This document shows, piece by piece, positions 35,619-44,299 of a stretch of 64,000 nt of DNA. This DNA is from CAVQYV01 sp963718295 [NCBI: uncultured Methylomirabilota bacterium] (GTDB taxonomy: Bacteria; Methylomirabilota; Methylomirabilia; CAVQYV01), in assembly GCA_963718295.1 (NCBI GenBank), contig CAVQYV010000003.1:248001-312000 (forward strand). Reading direction: 5' to 3'. The translations under genes and the position numbers were made by a program. The stretch's first letter is position 1. Every line of letters starts with the position of its first letter. Under the pieces are notes generated by a model. The model worked only from the letters and a program-made list of their open reading frames with translations, was not told the origin of the DNA and did no database searches.

Positions 35619-36023
35619 ATGATATCGAAGAATACATGGTTGAAGGCCTCTTTCCTGATGCTTGCCCTGATAGCCCTGCTTCCGACAGCAGGTTTTTCCC
35701 AGTCTGACATCACGGTATCCGATTTCACCGTCCTGGACTGGTTCAAAGCTGTCAAACTCACCTGGAAGGCCTCAGCCCCAGAGGGAACAGAAGGGGTCTT
35801 CGAGGTCTACCGCAGTGACAAGGAAATCGGTCCTTATGCCTTGGTACAGGAGATACGGCTGGGGGATAAGGAATTCATCGATGTCATCACCAAGAACTAT
35901 TCTTTCTTGGATAAGAAGGTGGAGCCTGGACGTAGGTACTGGTACAAACTCGCCCTGAGAGGGGCTAACCAAACCTTTGGCCCCTTCCAGGGTCTCGCCT
36001 CCGGGGCCCCTCCAGGAACTTGA
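35619..36023 (+). CDS. Hypothetical secreted protein with fibronectin-III-like fold
   Basis: A 134-residue product with a Sec signal peptide (WLKASFLMLALIALLPTAGF, cut near SQS). The mature part reads as one immunoglobulin-like beta-sandwich: SDFTVLDWFKAVKLTWKAS, FEVYRSDKEIGPY and RYWYKLALRGANQTFG follow the fibronectin type III strand pattern. No catalytic residue is suggested. GGGGAGAG precedes the ATG chosen. The 35327-35618 stretch before it holds nothing I can name. Confidence 0.7.
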   Translation: MISKNTWLKASFLMLALIALLPTAGFSQSDITVSDFTVLDWFKAVKLTWKASAPEGTEGVFEVYRSDKEIGPYALVQEIRLGDKEFIDVITKNYSFLDKKVEPGRRYWYKLALRGANQTFGPFQGLASGAPPGT

Positions 36024-36178
36024 TGAGGTGAACGCCATTCCCTCCGTTCTGGATCATGCAGGGGGGAAAGAGATGGCGTAATCTGCGGTCAATCTCATGG
36101 AAAGGGAGGTGATCGGAAAGGAAACCTGTGCGTCAATTCGAAGGCTATAATCGTTGTCGACCAAGGGAGAGAAAGAAT

Positions 36179-37306
36179 ATGAAGAAGGCGATTTTTCTGG
36201 CAGGATTGGTTCTATTGATGGGGGCAACCCTCGCCTTTGCGGGGCCCACCGTCTCCGTGGTGAAGTCGGATAATCACGATCTCTCCGGGGAGCAGTGGAA
36301 CTTCAGCATGTTCGATTTCGGCAAGCGATGGGAGACCACCTGGACCCCCGAGAGCGAGGCATACATCGAGAAGATGGTGCGCCAGGCCGTGGATCTGGCG
36401 GGCGGCCTGCCGGTGAAGGCCGGCGACAGCGTCTGCATCAAGGTGAACCTGGTGCAGGATGCCTGGTATGTCCTCTCCATGGAACTGACCAAGAACGATA
36501 TCGACCCGGTCAAGTATCCGGTCCCGGATCAGAAGTACATCAACCATCTGATGCAGTCCATCCTCACCGATGCCCGGGTGGCCAAAGCCGTATGCAAGAT
36601 CGCCCAGGAGAAGGGTGCCAAGAGCGTTTCCATCCTGGAGGGACCCAATGCCGGGCTGACGGCCGCCTATTACCTGGTCTACGGGTACAAGGATTGGGCG
36701 GACAAGATGGGCGTCAAGCTGCTCGATCCGGACGTCGGTTGCACCTTGAGCAAGTACAAGCCCAAGACGACGACCAATGCGCTGCCCGAGTATGTCCTTC
36801 CCGATGAATGGGTGAAGGCCAATTGTCGGATCTCCATCGGCAAGATGAAGACCCATGACAACTCCGGGATCAGCTTGACCCTCAAGAACGTGGCGGTGGG
36901 CATCGTTCCCCGGTCCGTCTACGGAGCGATCAAGCTGGGCCTGCCCCATGGCAACATGCACCGTGTGGTGGCGGACATCAACTCCATCTGCCCGGCGACC
37001 TTCTCCATCGTGGATGGCCTGTGGGGCATGGATGGATGGGGAGCCTTCCATGGCCGGCCCATTGCCTCTGACATCATCATTGCGGGCAAAGACGGCGTTG
37101 CGGTGGATGGTGTCGGTGCCATGTGCATGGGCACCCTGCCCTGGATCTATGGAGGCATCCGGGAGTGCAAGAATGCCGGCATCGGCACCTACGATAATAT
37201 CAACGTCGTGGGGACCAAGCTGGAAGATGCGGTAATCATCTACATGCCGGTTCCTCCCGGAAAGCATCCGGATTCCAGTGCCTCAGGGGTGCTGGGCTGG
37301 CGTTAG
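36179..37306 (+). CDS. DUF362 domain protein with signal peptide
   Basis: A 375-residue protein with a Sec signal peptide (MKKAIFLAGLVLLMGATLAF, cut after AFA). The rest is a DUF362 domain: VCIKVNLVQDAW, VCKIAQEKGAKSVSILEGP, KMKTHDNSGISLTLKNVAVGIVP and SIVDGLWGMDGWG match the typical order. Many DUF362 proteins have a ferredoxin domain or are cytoplasmic and bind metal or Fe-S; here no such cluster is added and the protein is exported. The biochemical role of the family is poorly known. The ATG at 36179 follows GGGAGAG. Confidence 0.85.
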   Translation: MKKAIFLAGLVLLMGATLAFAGPTVSVVKSDNHDLSGEQWNFSMFDFGKRWETTWTPESEAYIEKMVRQAVDLAGGLPVKAGDSVCIKVNLVQDAWYVLSMELTKNDIDPVKYPVPDQKYINHLMQSILTDARVAKAVCKIAQEKGAKSVSILEGPNAGLTAAYYLVYGYKDWADKMGVKLLDPDVGCTLSKYKPKTTTNALPEYVLPDEWVKANCRISIGKMKTHDNSGISLTLKNVAVGIVPRSVYGAIKLGLPHGNMHRVVADINSICPATFSIVDGLWGMDGWGAFHGRPIASDIIIAGKDGVAVDGVGAMCMGTLPWIYGGIRECKNAGIGTYDNINVVGTKLEDAVIIYMPVPPGKHPDSSASGVLGWR

Positions 37307-37371
37307 GCCGATCCTGAAATCGCGCCAAAGGGTTGATTGCCCTGTAAGAGGGAACCTGTAAGAAGGAAAAG

Positions 37372-37402
37372 GAAGAGGGGCTGTAATTTGCAGCCCCTCT
37401 TC
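37372..37402. terminator. Bidirectional terminator between DUF362 and oxidoreductase genes
   Basis: GAAGAGGGGCTG and CAGCCCCTCTTC form a perfect 12-base stem with T-rich sequence on both sides, serving the convergent genes ending at 37306 and 37462. Confidence 0.85.
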
Positions 37403-37461
37403 TTGTTTTCGTATTTCCGCAGGTCGCAAACGGCAAGGAAAAGCAGGATGGTTCTGCCGTG

Positions 37462-38661
37462 TCAGTTTTCTATCTTACCGCGGTAGCATCGGAGGGGGGA
37501 AACCTGAAGGCCCAGAAAACAGTAATTGCAGGAGATACACCGGGAGGCAACCTGTCTTTTCGATTGAAATCTGCTGACCAGATCCGGTTCGATAATGAGC
37601 GGTCGGCACAGGGAGACATAATCGGCTCTGCCATGGGCGACGATATCTTCAATATCTTTGAGCCTCCTGATCCCTCCCACGACGATTATCGGGATCTTCA
37701 CCCGCTGTTTGATGGCCTCTGCCGCAGGGACATTGTAGTTCTCCAGAGGGTCGTGTCTTTTGATCAGGAGCGGCGCGAAGATGGAATACAACCTTTTCTT
37801 GAGGGGGGAGAAATCCCTGTACCCGGGAACGAAGGCGAAGGCAGCCTCCAGAGGAAGGCTGGGTCCTCGTATGGTACTCAGCCCATCCTCATACGTCCCA
37901 CAGGACACCTCTATCGCATCGCAACCCGCGCCTTCCAGCAGGGAGGCGATTTCGATTGCCTCCTCCAGCCTCATGCCCTTCCGCCGGGAATCATAGGCAT
38001 TGATCTTCACCAGGAGCGGATAGGATCCCACCCTCTTGCGTGCCCTCCGATAGATCTCCCCGATGATGCGAAATCGGTTCTCTGGGGATCCTCCCCAACG
38101 ATCCCTTCTCCGGTTGGCGTGAGGAGACAGGAAATCCGAGAGGAGATAGCCGTGGGCCGCGTGCAGCTGAACTCCGTCGAAGCCTGCTTCCCTGGCCCGT
38201 TCCATGGCTCTGATGAAATCCTCGATGATCTCCTCTATTTCCCCTTCAGTGAGCGCTCTTGGCCTTTCCCGCCAATAGGCCTTATCGCGGATGGCAGAGG
38301 GGGCCGCGGGCGTCTTTCCCGTCGCCTTGGCGCTGGTTTGCCTTCCGCAGTGCTGGAGTTGCAGGATGATGGGGGTGCCATATTCGTGCACCGCCTTCGT
38401 CACCCTCTGGTAGTCCTCGATGAAGTCATCCCTGTGGATCATCATGACCCGCTCGCCCGACGATCTTCCATCGGGCTGAACTGCCGCCTCGCCGGTAATG
38501 ATGGCCCCTACTCCGCCCTGCGCCAGCCGCCGGTAGAGGCTGATCAGCCCCTCGGTGGGACGGCCCTCCTGGTCCGCAAATCCTTCGTGGGTGGCGGCTC
38601 GGAGGATCCGGTTCTTCAGGATCATTCCGCAAAGGGATGACGGCTCAAAGACTTGGCTCAT
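37462..38661 (-). CDS. NADH:flavin oxidoreductase (old yellow enzyme family)
   Basis: A 399-residue FMN-dependent TIM-barrel enzyme. The start FEPSSLCGMILKNRILRAAT, LYRRLAQGGVGAIITGEAAV, the substrate histidine region LQLHAAHGYLLSDFLSPHANR and RDRWGGSPENRFR are characteristic. The phosphate-binding end is IVVGGIRRLKDIEDI and ADYVSLCRPLI. A C-terminal CISCNYC could bind an Fe-S cluster, as in the longer 2,4-dienoyl-CoA reductase group, but the second domain of those enzymes is missing. It overlaps the end of the lipoprotein gene by 17 bases. Confidence 0.92.
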   Translation of the reverse strand: MSQVFEPSSLCGMILKNRILRAATHEGFADQEGRPTEGLISLYRRLAQGGVGAIITGEAAVQPDGRSSGERVMMIHRDDFIEDYQRVTKAVHEYGTPIILQLQHCGRQTSAKATGKTPAAPSAIRDKAYWRERPRALTEGEIEEIIEDFIRAMERAREAGFDGVQLHAAHGYLLSDFLSPHANRRRDRWGGSPENRFRIIGEIYRRARKRVGSYPLLVKINAYDSRRKGMRLEEAIEIASLLEGAGCDAIEVSCGTYEDGLSTIRGPSLPLEAAFAFVPGYRDFSPLKKRLYSIFAPLLIKRHDPLENYNVPAAEAIKQRVKIPIIVVGGIRRLKDIEDIVAHGRADYVSLCRPLIIEPDLVSRFQSKRQVASRCISCNYCFLGLQVSPLRCYRGKIEN

Positions 38662-39211
38662 GGGAAATTCTCCAAGGCCCTAGATGTCCGGAGAACTGAT
38701 AGACCAATTGCGCGGAACTATGTTGAGATGAGCCAAATCCTTTTGTATGAAGCGGAGTATCGAACTGGATCAAACGGCGAAGCGCAAAAGCGCTCGGGCT
38801 GGAATGAGGATCGGCCGATGCTTCCCAGAGTACAGACATGCGGCTCAATCGATGAGCGTAATCCGTTCCGCCATGGATCTTCATAAAGGTCCGTTTGCGC
38901 GTCTCCACTCCACCCGCGCTGATCATTTCCGGCTTCCCGACCACCCGAACCCGTTTGCGAAGGTAGGAGGAATCGACCGGCCCATCGATATAGATCCTGG
39001 AATAGGCAAAAGCCGGCTCACCGGAAACCCATTGGTAGCCCTTCAAAATATAGCCCTGCGGGTCCGCCTCGCCGCCAATCGCCATCCCCGACTCAAAGAA
39101 TTCCAGAATTCCCTCCACTGTAGGGGTCTGGTCTGCCAATTCAGACGGCTTGCTGCAGCCGTATTGAAGGCTTGCCAACAGGATCAAGGTCCCCAGAAGA
39201 ATAGTCTTCAT
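38645..39211 (-). CDS. Hypothetical lipoprotein
   Basis: A 188-residue product with a type II signal peptide: hydrophobic TILLGTLILLASLQYG then Cys19 in a YGC lipobox. The middle (GYILKGYQWVSGEPAFAYSR, KRVRVVGKPEMISAGGVETR) resembles an OB-like small beta-barrel, but I cannot assign a family. The last 80 residues look less ordered and overlap the next gene start, so the true end may differ by a frameshift. AGGGAGGGAGG before the ATG is a strong ribosome site. Confidence 0.65.
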   Translation of the reverse strand: MKTILLGTLILLASLQYGCSKPSELADQTPTVEGILEFFESGMAIGGEADPQGYILKGYQWVSGEPAFAYSRIYIDGPVDSSYLRKRVRVVGKPEMISAGGVETRKRTFMKIHGGTDYAHRLSRMSVLWEASADPHSSPSAFALRRLIQFDTPLHTKGFGSSQHSSAQLVYQFSGHLGPWRISHEPSL

Positions 39212-39250
39212 GCAGTCCTCCCTCCCTTCCCGTTTCCTGCCCGGCTCTTG

Positions 39251-40114
39251 TCACCTCTTGATCTGCCCCAGGATGTTCTTTGCCCCACCCGCCAGAAAGC
39301 CGGTGTCCGTCCCCACAATGAGGAACTGAAAGCCCTGATCGAGCCTCCGGTTGATCTCGCCCGGAGTGAGAGCCAGGATACCGGCAGGGATCTTTGCTTT
39401 CTGGGCGGCGGCGAGAACTCGATCGATGGCTTCTTCCACTTTCGGGTGGGTGACTTGGCCCAACAGACCCATCGATCCCGAGAGATCGTATGGCCCGATC
39501 ATGATCACATCTATTCCGGGGACACTCAGGATCTCATTGATGCGATCCACCGCCCCTATTTGCTCGATGAGGACGATGGCCATGATCTCTTGATTAGCCA
39601 TCTTCACGTACTCAGGCACCGTGAGCCCCCAGCGCAGGGCCGCGAAACCGGGGCCAAAGCCACGAACACCCTCCGGCGGATACCGGAGCGCCCGAACCGC
39701 CTCCATTGCCTCTTCCGGGGTCATGACCGAGGGCATGATAACGCCCATCGCTCCCATATCCAATATCGGCTTCGCCAGCCAGTGCAGATTCCATGGGACC
39801 CTAACAATGGGCACCGTATCTGTGCCCTTAGTGGCTTGGATCATGCGATGGACCGTTTCCAGATTGAGCGGGCCGTGCTCCATATCAATCCAGAGCCAAT
39901 CGAAGCCTGCCTGCGCCAGGACCTCTGCTGCAGGAGGGCTGGGCAGCTGCATGAACACACCGAGCGCTGGCTTTCCCGCTTTCAGCAACTCCTTCACCCG
40001 GTTGCCCGTGACCTTCTGAACTTGCTGACCCCAGGCGGGAGCCAGGGCTCCCAAGAGCAACAGAAACAAGGCGACAATCAGCGAACGAAGGATCGGTTGA
40101 TTCATTCTCGTCAT
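39251..40114 (-). CDS. HpcH/HpaI aldolase-family protein with signal peptide
   Basis: A 287-residue protein. The first 29 residues form a Sec signal peptide (LRSLIVALFLLLLGALAPAWG). The rest is an HpcH/HpaI (class II pyruvate-dependent aldolase) barrel, with KPALGVFMQLPSPPAAEVLA, the WLWIDMEHGP acid/metal region, RVPWNLHWLAKPILDMGAMG, EQIGAVDRINEIL and MIGPYDLSGSMG. Normal members are cytoplasmic and cleave 4-hydroxy-2-keto acids; export is unusual. GAGGAGGGG lies seven bases before the ATG at 40114, so the signal is truly part of the gene. Confidence 0.87.
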   Translation of the reverse strand: MTRMNQPILRSLIVALFLLLLGALAPAWGQQVQKVTGNRVKELLKAGKPALGVFMQLPSPPAAEVLAQAGFDWLWIDMEHGPLNLETVHRMIQATKGTDTVPIVRVPWNLHWLAKPILDMGAMGVIMPSVMTPEEAMEAVRALRYPPEGVRGFGPGFAALRWGLTVPEYVKMANQEIMAIVLIEQIGAVDRINEILSVPGIDVIMIGPYDLSGSMGLLGQVTHPKVEEAIDRVLAAAQKAKIPAGILALTPGEINRRLDQGFQFLIVGTDTGFLAGGAKNILGQIKR

Positions 40115-40186
40115 GAGATTCCCCTCCTCAAGATGTAAGATCTCGTAATCACCTGAATTTACTGGAAGCGCGGCTTAGGCCATCGA

Positions 40187-40516
40187 TCATTTCTTGGGCA
40201 AGGAAAGCGCGTATCGTTTCCCGATGTCGAGCCAATGGGTCATGTCTTCTTCGTTCCGCCATCCGGCCTCTTCCACCATGACCCAACCCTTTATCGGCCT
40301 ACCGGTGATGTCAAAGGGTTTTACATTCTTTTCTGTCAGTTTCCGTTCGGCCATAGGCTTCTCCATCCTGACGATCAAGTAGTCCTTGTATATGCCGAAA
40401 CCCATATTGCCTTGGAGGAGATAGCATATGCCGCCAAACATTTTCTTCTTTTGGACTTCCTTCCAGTTCCTTGTAATGCTTTCGATCTTTTCTTCGAGTA
40501 TTTGATTATATGCCAT
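40187..40516 (-). CDS. TfoX N-terminal domain family protein
   Basis: A 109-residue single-domain protein. The pattern KKMFGGICYLLQGNMGFGIYKDYLIVRM and the end WVMVEEAGW are those of the TfoX_N family, small proteins of unclear function that in some bacteria are fused to competence regulators. There is no TfoX C-terminal domain here. It lies downstream of the DUF4276/ATPase pair in the same direction, with a 75-base gap. Confidence 0.82.
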   Translation of the reverse strand: MAYNQILEEKIESITRNWKEVQKKKMFGGICYLLQGNMGFGIYKDYLIVRMEKPMAERKLTEKNVKPFDITGRPIKGWVMVEEAGWRNEEDMTHWLDIGKRYALSLPKK

Positions 40517-40591
40517 TCAGATCTCCAGCGGTAGCCACTATGAAATGTGTAGCCTTCTTGCCTTGTTCAAAGGGATCGCGGATTTATCGGA

Positions 40592-41206
40592 TTAACTGGT
40601 CGATCGATGCAATTGCTTCAACATAATCTCGACTGCGCGATAACACTTGTCAAAGGAATCAGCGCGGCGTGCCGTGTTCATGTCGAAGACAGCTGTAAAT
40701 ACAGGTTGATCAGTCGTTTCCCCATAGCTTCGACCAGGGGGCATTCTATCGCTCAGCCATTCCTTTGCCCCGCGTATTTCCTCCGGCTCTTCCGGAGACA
40801 CGAGGTCATTTGGAAGCCCATGCTTGCCCCTGAGAGACTCCGCTGCCGCCAAGAACCAAGCCTCAAATTCCCGTTTGGCAAAGATTACAGCTATCGGCAA
40901 GTCCCCGCCCACGCCCATGGCCCGCCTTAGCAATGCCGGACCATCCACCGCCGGGCAACCATCATCCCAGTCACAGTCGAGAACCACGAGAATGCCTCCC
41001 AGCCCCTGTAACTTTCGAGCGGCAAGGTCGACGGAACGTTCCATTTCCCCTTGTTTCATCAGCCTGGAAGCTGGAACCCGAAGAGGAGCAATGACCCTCG
41101 GGACAAATCCGGGATCAATCGTCTGGGCAATCCTCCGGATGAGAATGGGTACGGCTTCGCACTCGCCGTGCCCCTCCACAATGGCGGCGATTCTAACTTC
41201 CTTCAT
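40592..41206 (-). CDS. DUF4276 (TOPRIM-like) protein, partner of the ATPase
   Basis: A 204-residue protein of the DUF4276 type. IAAIVEGHGE gives the TOPRIM glutamate at residue 11, and ILVVLDCDWDD gives the DxD pair at 77 and 79. FAKREFEAWFLAAAESL is the usual third block. Such domains act as metal-dependent nucleases in OLD and related systems. Its start overlaps the ATPase stop by four bases (ATGA), so the two form a unit. Together they look like a split OLD-type or PARIS-like defence pair; no experimental support is available from the sequence. Confidence 0.8.
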   Translation of the reverse strand: MKEVRIAAIVEGHGECEAVPILIRRIAQTIDPGFVPRVIAPLRVPASRLMKQGEMERSVDLAARKLQGLGGILVVLDCDWDDGCPAVDGPALLRRAMGVGGDLPIAVIFAKREFEAWFLAAAESLRGKHGLPNDLVSPEEPEEIRGAKEWLSDRMPPGRSYGETTDQPVFTAVFDMNTARRADSFDKCYRAVEIMLKQLHRSTS

Positions 41207-42420
41207 GGATTATATTCCGCGAAAAGGTCAAGCTGGGAAGCTGGAATTCTCTCCGTCAGCTCTTCATCGGGTTCCAGTTGATTCAATCTCAGCAACTCGC
41301 CCACTGTATAGAGCCGGTCTCTTATCGCGGACCGGCCAGCCTGGTCAGGGGGTGCGATCTTCGTCTCTCCGTTTTTGTTCACTACGGCAAGGATGCTTTC
41401 ATCCCCGATGTCCTTATCGTCCAGAAGGTCGGGGCTGTGACTGGTTACCGCAATCTGGGTGATCCTCGATGCGGTCCGCAGGCCATCACGGAGCACGCCC
41501 GCTGCACCAGGGTGTACAGCAACCTCCGGTTCCTCAATCCCGACGAACGGAACTTTCTTTCTCACCCCATTTGATGACTGAAACAGGGCGGTCAAAACAC
41601 CCAAGGCCCGCAGAGTGCCATCGGACATGTTTTCCGCCATGAAGCGCCAAGGGGCGAGGGTAGCTCCCACAACCTGACGAAACTCCAGCGTTTCTTTTCT
41701 GCCCACATGCTTGACCGCAACATCCTGGATTCCCGGCACGACTTTTGACAGAAATGCAACGATCCGATCATATGCCTCTTTGTCGTCTTTGGCCATCGCA
41801 TTCAAGACACTCGCCAAATTGCTTCCGTCGCGCTTCAAGACTTCGCCGGCGTCCGGTGGTTGGAGCTCCCTGATTTCATCAGGATTCAGGTTGTAGAATC
41901 CCATATGGGAGAGCGCATCGTATAGCGGCCTGAAAGGCGGAAGCCCTGCAGCCGCTACGAGGTACAGCCTGTCGCTTGAGGCGGGAGGGCCAACATCAAA
42001 ACTGGATTCGCGAAGGTGGCCATCCCCCACTTTATAGAAACTCTCTCCCAGACGGCCATATTCGAAAACCCGGCATTCTTCTTGTTGAATCTCGAAGCCC
42101 CCTTTTTTCTGCGCACCCACACGAAAGGCATAGACTCCGTTCGTCCCATCCGGAAGCTGCCATTCCAGGCGGATTCCGAAATGGGTCGGATGCCCAGCCG
42201 AACGCCGCCTCACCTCGTTGATTCCTCCTCGTTCTCTGAGAGCTTGCTCCAGGGATGTGGTGAGAGACTCTGTCACCAAGCGAAGGGCATCGAGGAAGTT
42301 GCTTTTCCCAGCTCCATTTTGCCCGAGCAGGAAAGTCAACGGCCCGAGTTTTACCGAACATTCCTTGATGCTCTTGTAGTTATTGAGAACCACCCGCTTC
42401 AGAAATACCGGGTCAATCAT
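41203..42420 (-). CDS. AAA (OLD/SMC-like) ATPase of a putative defence pair
   Basis: A 405-residue ATP-binding protein. Walker A is LGQNGAGKSNFLDAL near residue 33, preceded by the typical VVLNNYKSIKECSVKLGPL. Walker B is VGIEEPEVAVHPGA near residue 303, and the H-loop is AVTSHSPDLLD. This is the AAA_21/OLD ABC-like architecture without a fused TOPRIM domain, which is instead supplied by the coupled DUF4276 gene. GGAGG lies five bases before the ATG. Related pairs defend against phage or other foreign DNA (established for OLD and PARIS families, inferred here). Confidence 0.85.
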   Translation of the reverse strand: MIDPVFLKRVVLNNYKSIKECSVKLGPLTFLLGQNGAGKSNFLDALRLVTESLTTSLEQALRERGGINEVRRRSAGHPTHFGIRLEWQLPDGTNGVYAFRVGAQKKGGFEIQQEECRVFEYGRLGESFYKVGDGHLRESSFDVGPPASSDRLYLVAAAGLPPFRPLYDALSHMGFYNLNPDEIRELQPPDAGEVLKRDGSNLASVLNAMAKDDKEAYDRIVAFLSKVVPGIQDVAVKHVGRKETLEFRQVVGATLAPWRFMAENMSDGTLRALGVLTALFQSSNGVRKKVPFVGIEEPEVAVHPGAAGVLRDGLRTASRITQIAVTSHSPDLLDDKDIGDESILAVVNKNGETKIAPPDQAGRSAIRDRLYTVGELLRLNQLEPDEELTERIPASQLDLFAEYNP

Positions 42421-42519
42421 AAAGGCCTCCGTTCTCGGATCTCACAAACTCATCTCGTTGCCAAAGGACTGATCATTTTGCACTGGCTTTCCCTGTGGCA
42501 GAGAATCATTCAAGATCCT

Positions 42520-42672
42520 TCATGCCCCTTTCTTCCGTTCGGTTTTCTCGTCACTCGGAGCGAACACCAGAAGATTGCGTTTCGGAAACAGCGACCGATA
42601 GACGTCATGCCCGCGCTCGCGCAGCAAGCGAATGGCTGTACCCGGGATGTTCTCGTTGGCGATAATCCGCAT
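42520..42672 (-). pseudogene. Truncated DUF5615-type toxin remnant
   Basis: A 50-codon frame starting 13 bases after the DUF433 stop. MRIIANENIPGTAIRLLRER and GHDV match the start of DUF5615 PIN-like toxins, which are normally 100-120 residues. After GHDVY the family pattern is lost and the frame ends in a charged tail, so only the first 25 or so residues remain. A GAGGG ribosome site is present. It is the toxin side of the DUF433 antitoxin pair, apparently decayed. The 42421-42519 gap to the ATPase shows nothing more. Confidence 0.65.
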
Positions 42673-42685
42673 CTTCGCGAAACCC

Positions 42686-42916
42686 TCAACCCCGGACCAA
42701 ATAGACGCGTTCAGATTTCATCATGTCGCTGGCATAAGCCAGACAGGCCTGGATATCCTCCGGGGTCAGGTGATCGTACTCGCGGAGGATTTGCTCGATC
42801 GTCCATCCACGTCCCAGAAGGTCGAGGACAAATTCCACCGAGATGCGGGTTTCCTTGATGATGGGCTTGCCCACCAGCACTTCCGGATCGATGGTGATGC
42901 GCTCTTGCCAATCCAT
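42686..42916 (-). CDS. DUF433 family antitoxin-like protein
   Basis: A 76-residue DUF433 protein: ITIDPEVLVGKPIIKETRIS, then EFVLDLLGRGWTIEQILREY and LTPEDIQACLAYA are the full family pattern with a small DNA-binding helix set. These proteins are usually the antitoxin of a DUF5615 toxin, whose remnant follows. AAGGAG is eight bases before this ATG and only two bases before another in-frame ATG at 42922, so I prefer 42916. The 42917-43114 stretch shows no gene. Confidence 0.87.
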   Translation of the reverse strand: MDWQERITIDPEVLVGKPIIKETRISVEFVLDLLGRGWTIEQILREYDHLTPEDIQACLAYASDMMKSERVYLVRG

Positions 42917-43114
42917 TTTCATCGCTCCTTATATGTGATCATTTCGCACCCGGCCGAAAAGTAGGCCGGCTTCCCCGGGCACCTTCTTCCAATGGGAGAG
43001 GCTTGGGTGGAACGAACCCGTTGCAGCAGCCAAGTCGGTTTCATTTGCCAACTGGTCCTGGCTGATTTGCATTCCATATCACAAGCACTGCTTTTCCTCA
43101 AGATATTGGCCCTG

Positions 43115-44299
43115 TTATACCACCCTCAGGATGGCGCATTTGAGGTAGCAGGTCTCGGGCACGCCCATCAGGATGGGATGGTCGGGGGCCTGGGTTCGGA
43201 ATTCCAATAGATGCACCCTTCGACCTGCGTCGGTAGCGGCCTCTTCTATCATTTGTAGAAAGATTTGAGGAGAAAGATGGTAGGAGCAGGAGCAGGTGAG
43301 GAGGAGGCCTCCCGAGTCGAGCAGCTTCAAGGCCCGCAGGTTGATCTCCTTGTAGCCCCGGAGGGCCGGTCCGATGGACTGCTTCGACTTGGTGAAAGCC
43401 GGGGGATCGAGGACGATGAGGTCGAATGTTTCCCCTTGCTTCCGCAGGGCACGCAGCTCATCAAAGGCATTGGCGGCCCGAAATCGACAACGCTCCGAAA
43501 AGCCGTTGAGCCGGACGTTCTCTTCAGCCAGGGCAATGGCAGACTCCGAGATATCCAGGCCCAGGACCGAGGCGGCCCCGAAATGCGCGGCCTGGAGGGA
43601 GAAGGCCCCTGAATAGCAGAAGCAGTCCAGGGCTCGACGACCCTGAGAGAGCCCGCGCAGCGCCAGGCGGTTCCCCCGCTGATCCAGGAAGAATCCGGTC
43701 TTCTGCCCCTCCTTGACATCCACCCACAAAAAGAGATGTCCTTCTTGCATCCGAATGCGATCCGGGACCTGGCCCCAGAGCAGGCCCTTTTCCTGGGGCA
43801 GGCCCTCCAATTCCCGCACATGAAGGTCGTTGCGGCCGTAGATCCCCTGGGGAGAAAGGAGCTCCACCAGAAGGGCAACGACCTGATCCCGAAGGACCTC
43901 CATTCCCAGGGTGAGGAACTGGACCACCAGATACGGGCCGTAACGATCGACGATGAGCCCCGGCAAAAGGTCGGACTCGCTGAAGATGAGTCGATAAGCA
44001 TCGGAGGGGATGGAAAAGAGGAGCCGGCGGTCGATGGCCTGCCGGAGGCGCCGGCGCAGGAAGTCCTCGTCAATTGGCTCCGGCTCGAAGGAGAGGACTC
44101 GAACCCGGATCTGCGAGTGGGGGTTGAAGTAGCCCCGAGCCCGGAAATTCTTGTGCCCGTCATAAACATCCACGATCTCTCCGGGGGCGGGAGACCCTTC
44201 GATCTCTTCGATCTCCCCCTCGTAGACCCAGGGATGTCCGCGAAGGAGGCGCCTCTCCTTGCCCGGCCTAAGACCGACGCGCAGGGGCGCTGGAGGCAT
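43115..44299 (-). CDS. Class I rRNA (cytosine-C5) methyltransferase, RlmI type
   Basis: A 394-residue SAM-dependent methyltransferase of the RlmI/YccW type. An N-terminal PUA domain ([20 protein letters not shown]) is followed by the EEHD-like middle domain and the Rossmann methyltransferase part. Motif I is LDCFCYSGAFSLQAAHFGA, VLGLDISESAIALAEENVRL follows, and LDPPAF is motif IV. GQKTGFFLDQRGNR just before motif I is very typical. The enzyme methylates C1962 of 23S rRNA in the best-known member; the site here is inferred. The ATG at 44299 lies within the end of the preceding gene. Confidence 0.9.
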   Translation of the reverse strand: MPPAPLRVGLRPGKERRLLRGHPWVYEGEIEEIEGSPAPGEIVDVYDGHKNFRARGYFNPHSQIRVRVLSFEPEPIDEDFLRRRLRQAIDRRLLFSIPSDAYRLIFSESDLLPGLIVDRYGPYLVVQFLTLGMEVLRDQVVALLVELLSPQGIYGRNDLHVRELEGLPQEKGLLWGQVPDRIRMQEGHLFLWVDVKEGQKTGFFLDQRGNRLALRGLSQGRRALDCFCYSGAFSLQAAHFGAASVLGLDISESAIALAEENVRLNGFSERCRFRAANAFDELRALRKQGETFDLIVLDPPAFTKSKQSIGPALRGYKEINLRALKLLDSGGLLLTCSCSYHLSPQIFLQMIEEAATDAGRRVHLLEFRTQAPDHPILMGVPETCYLKCAILRVV

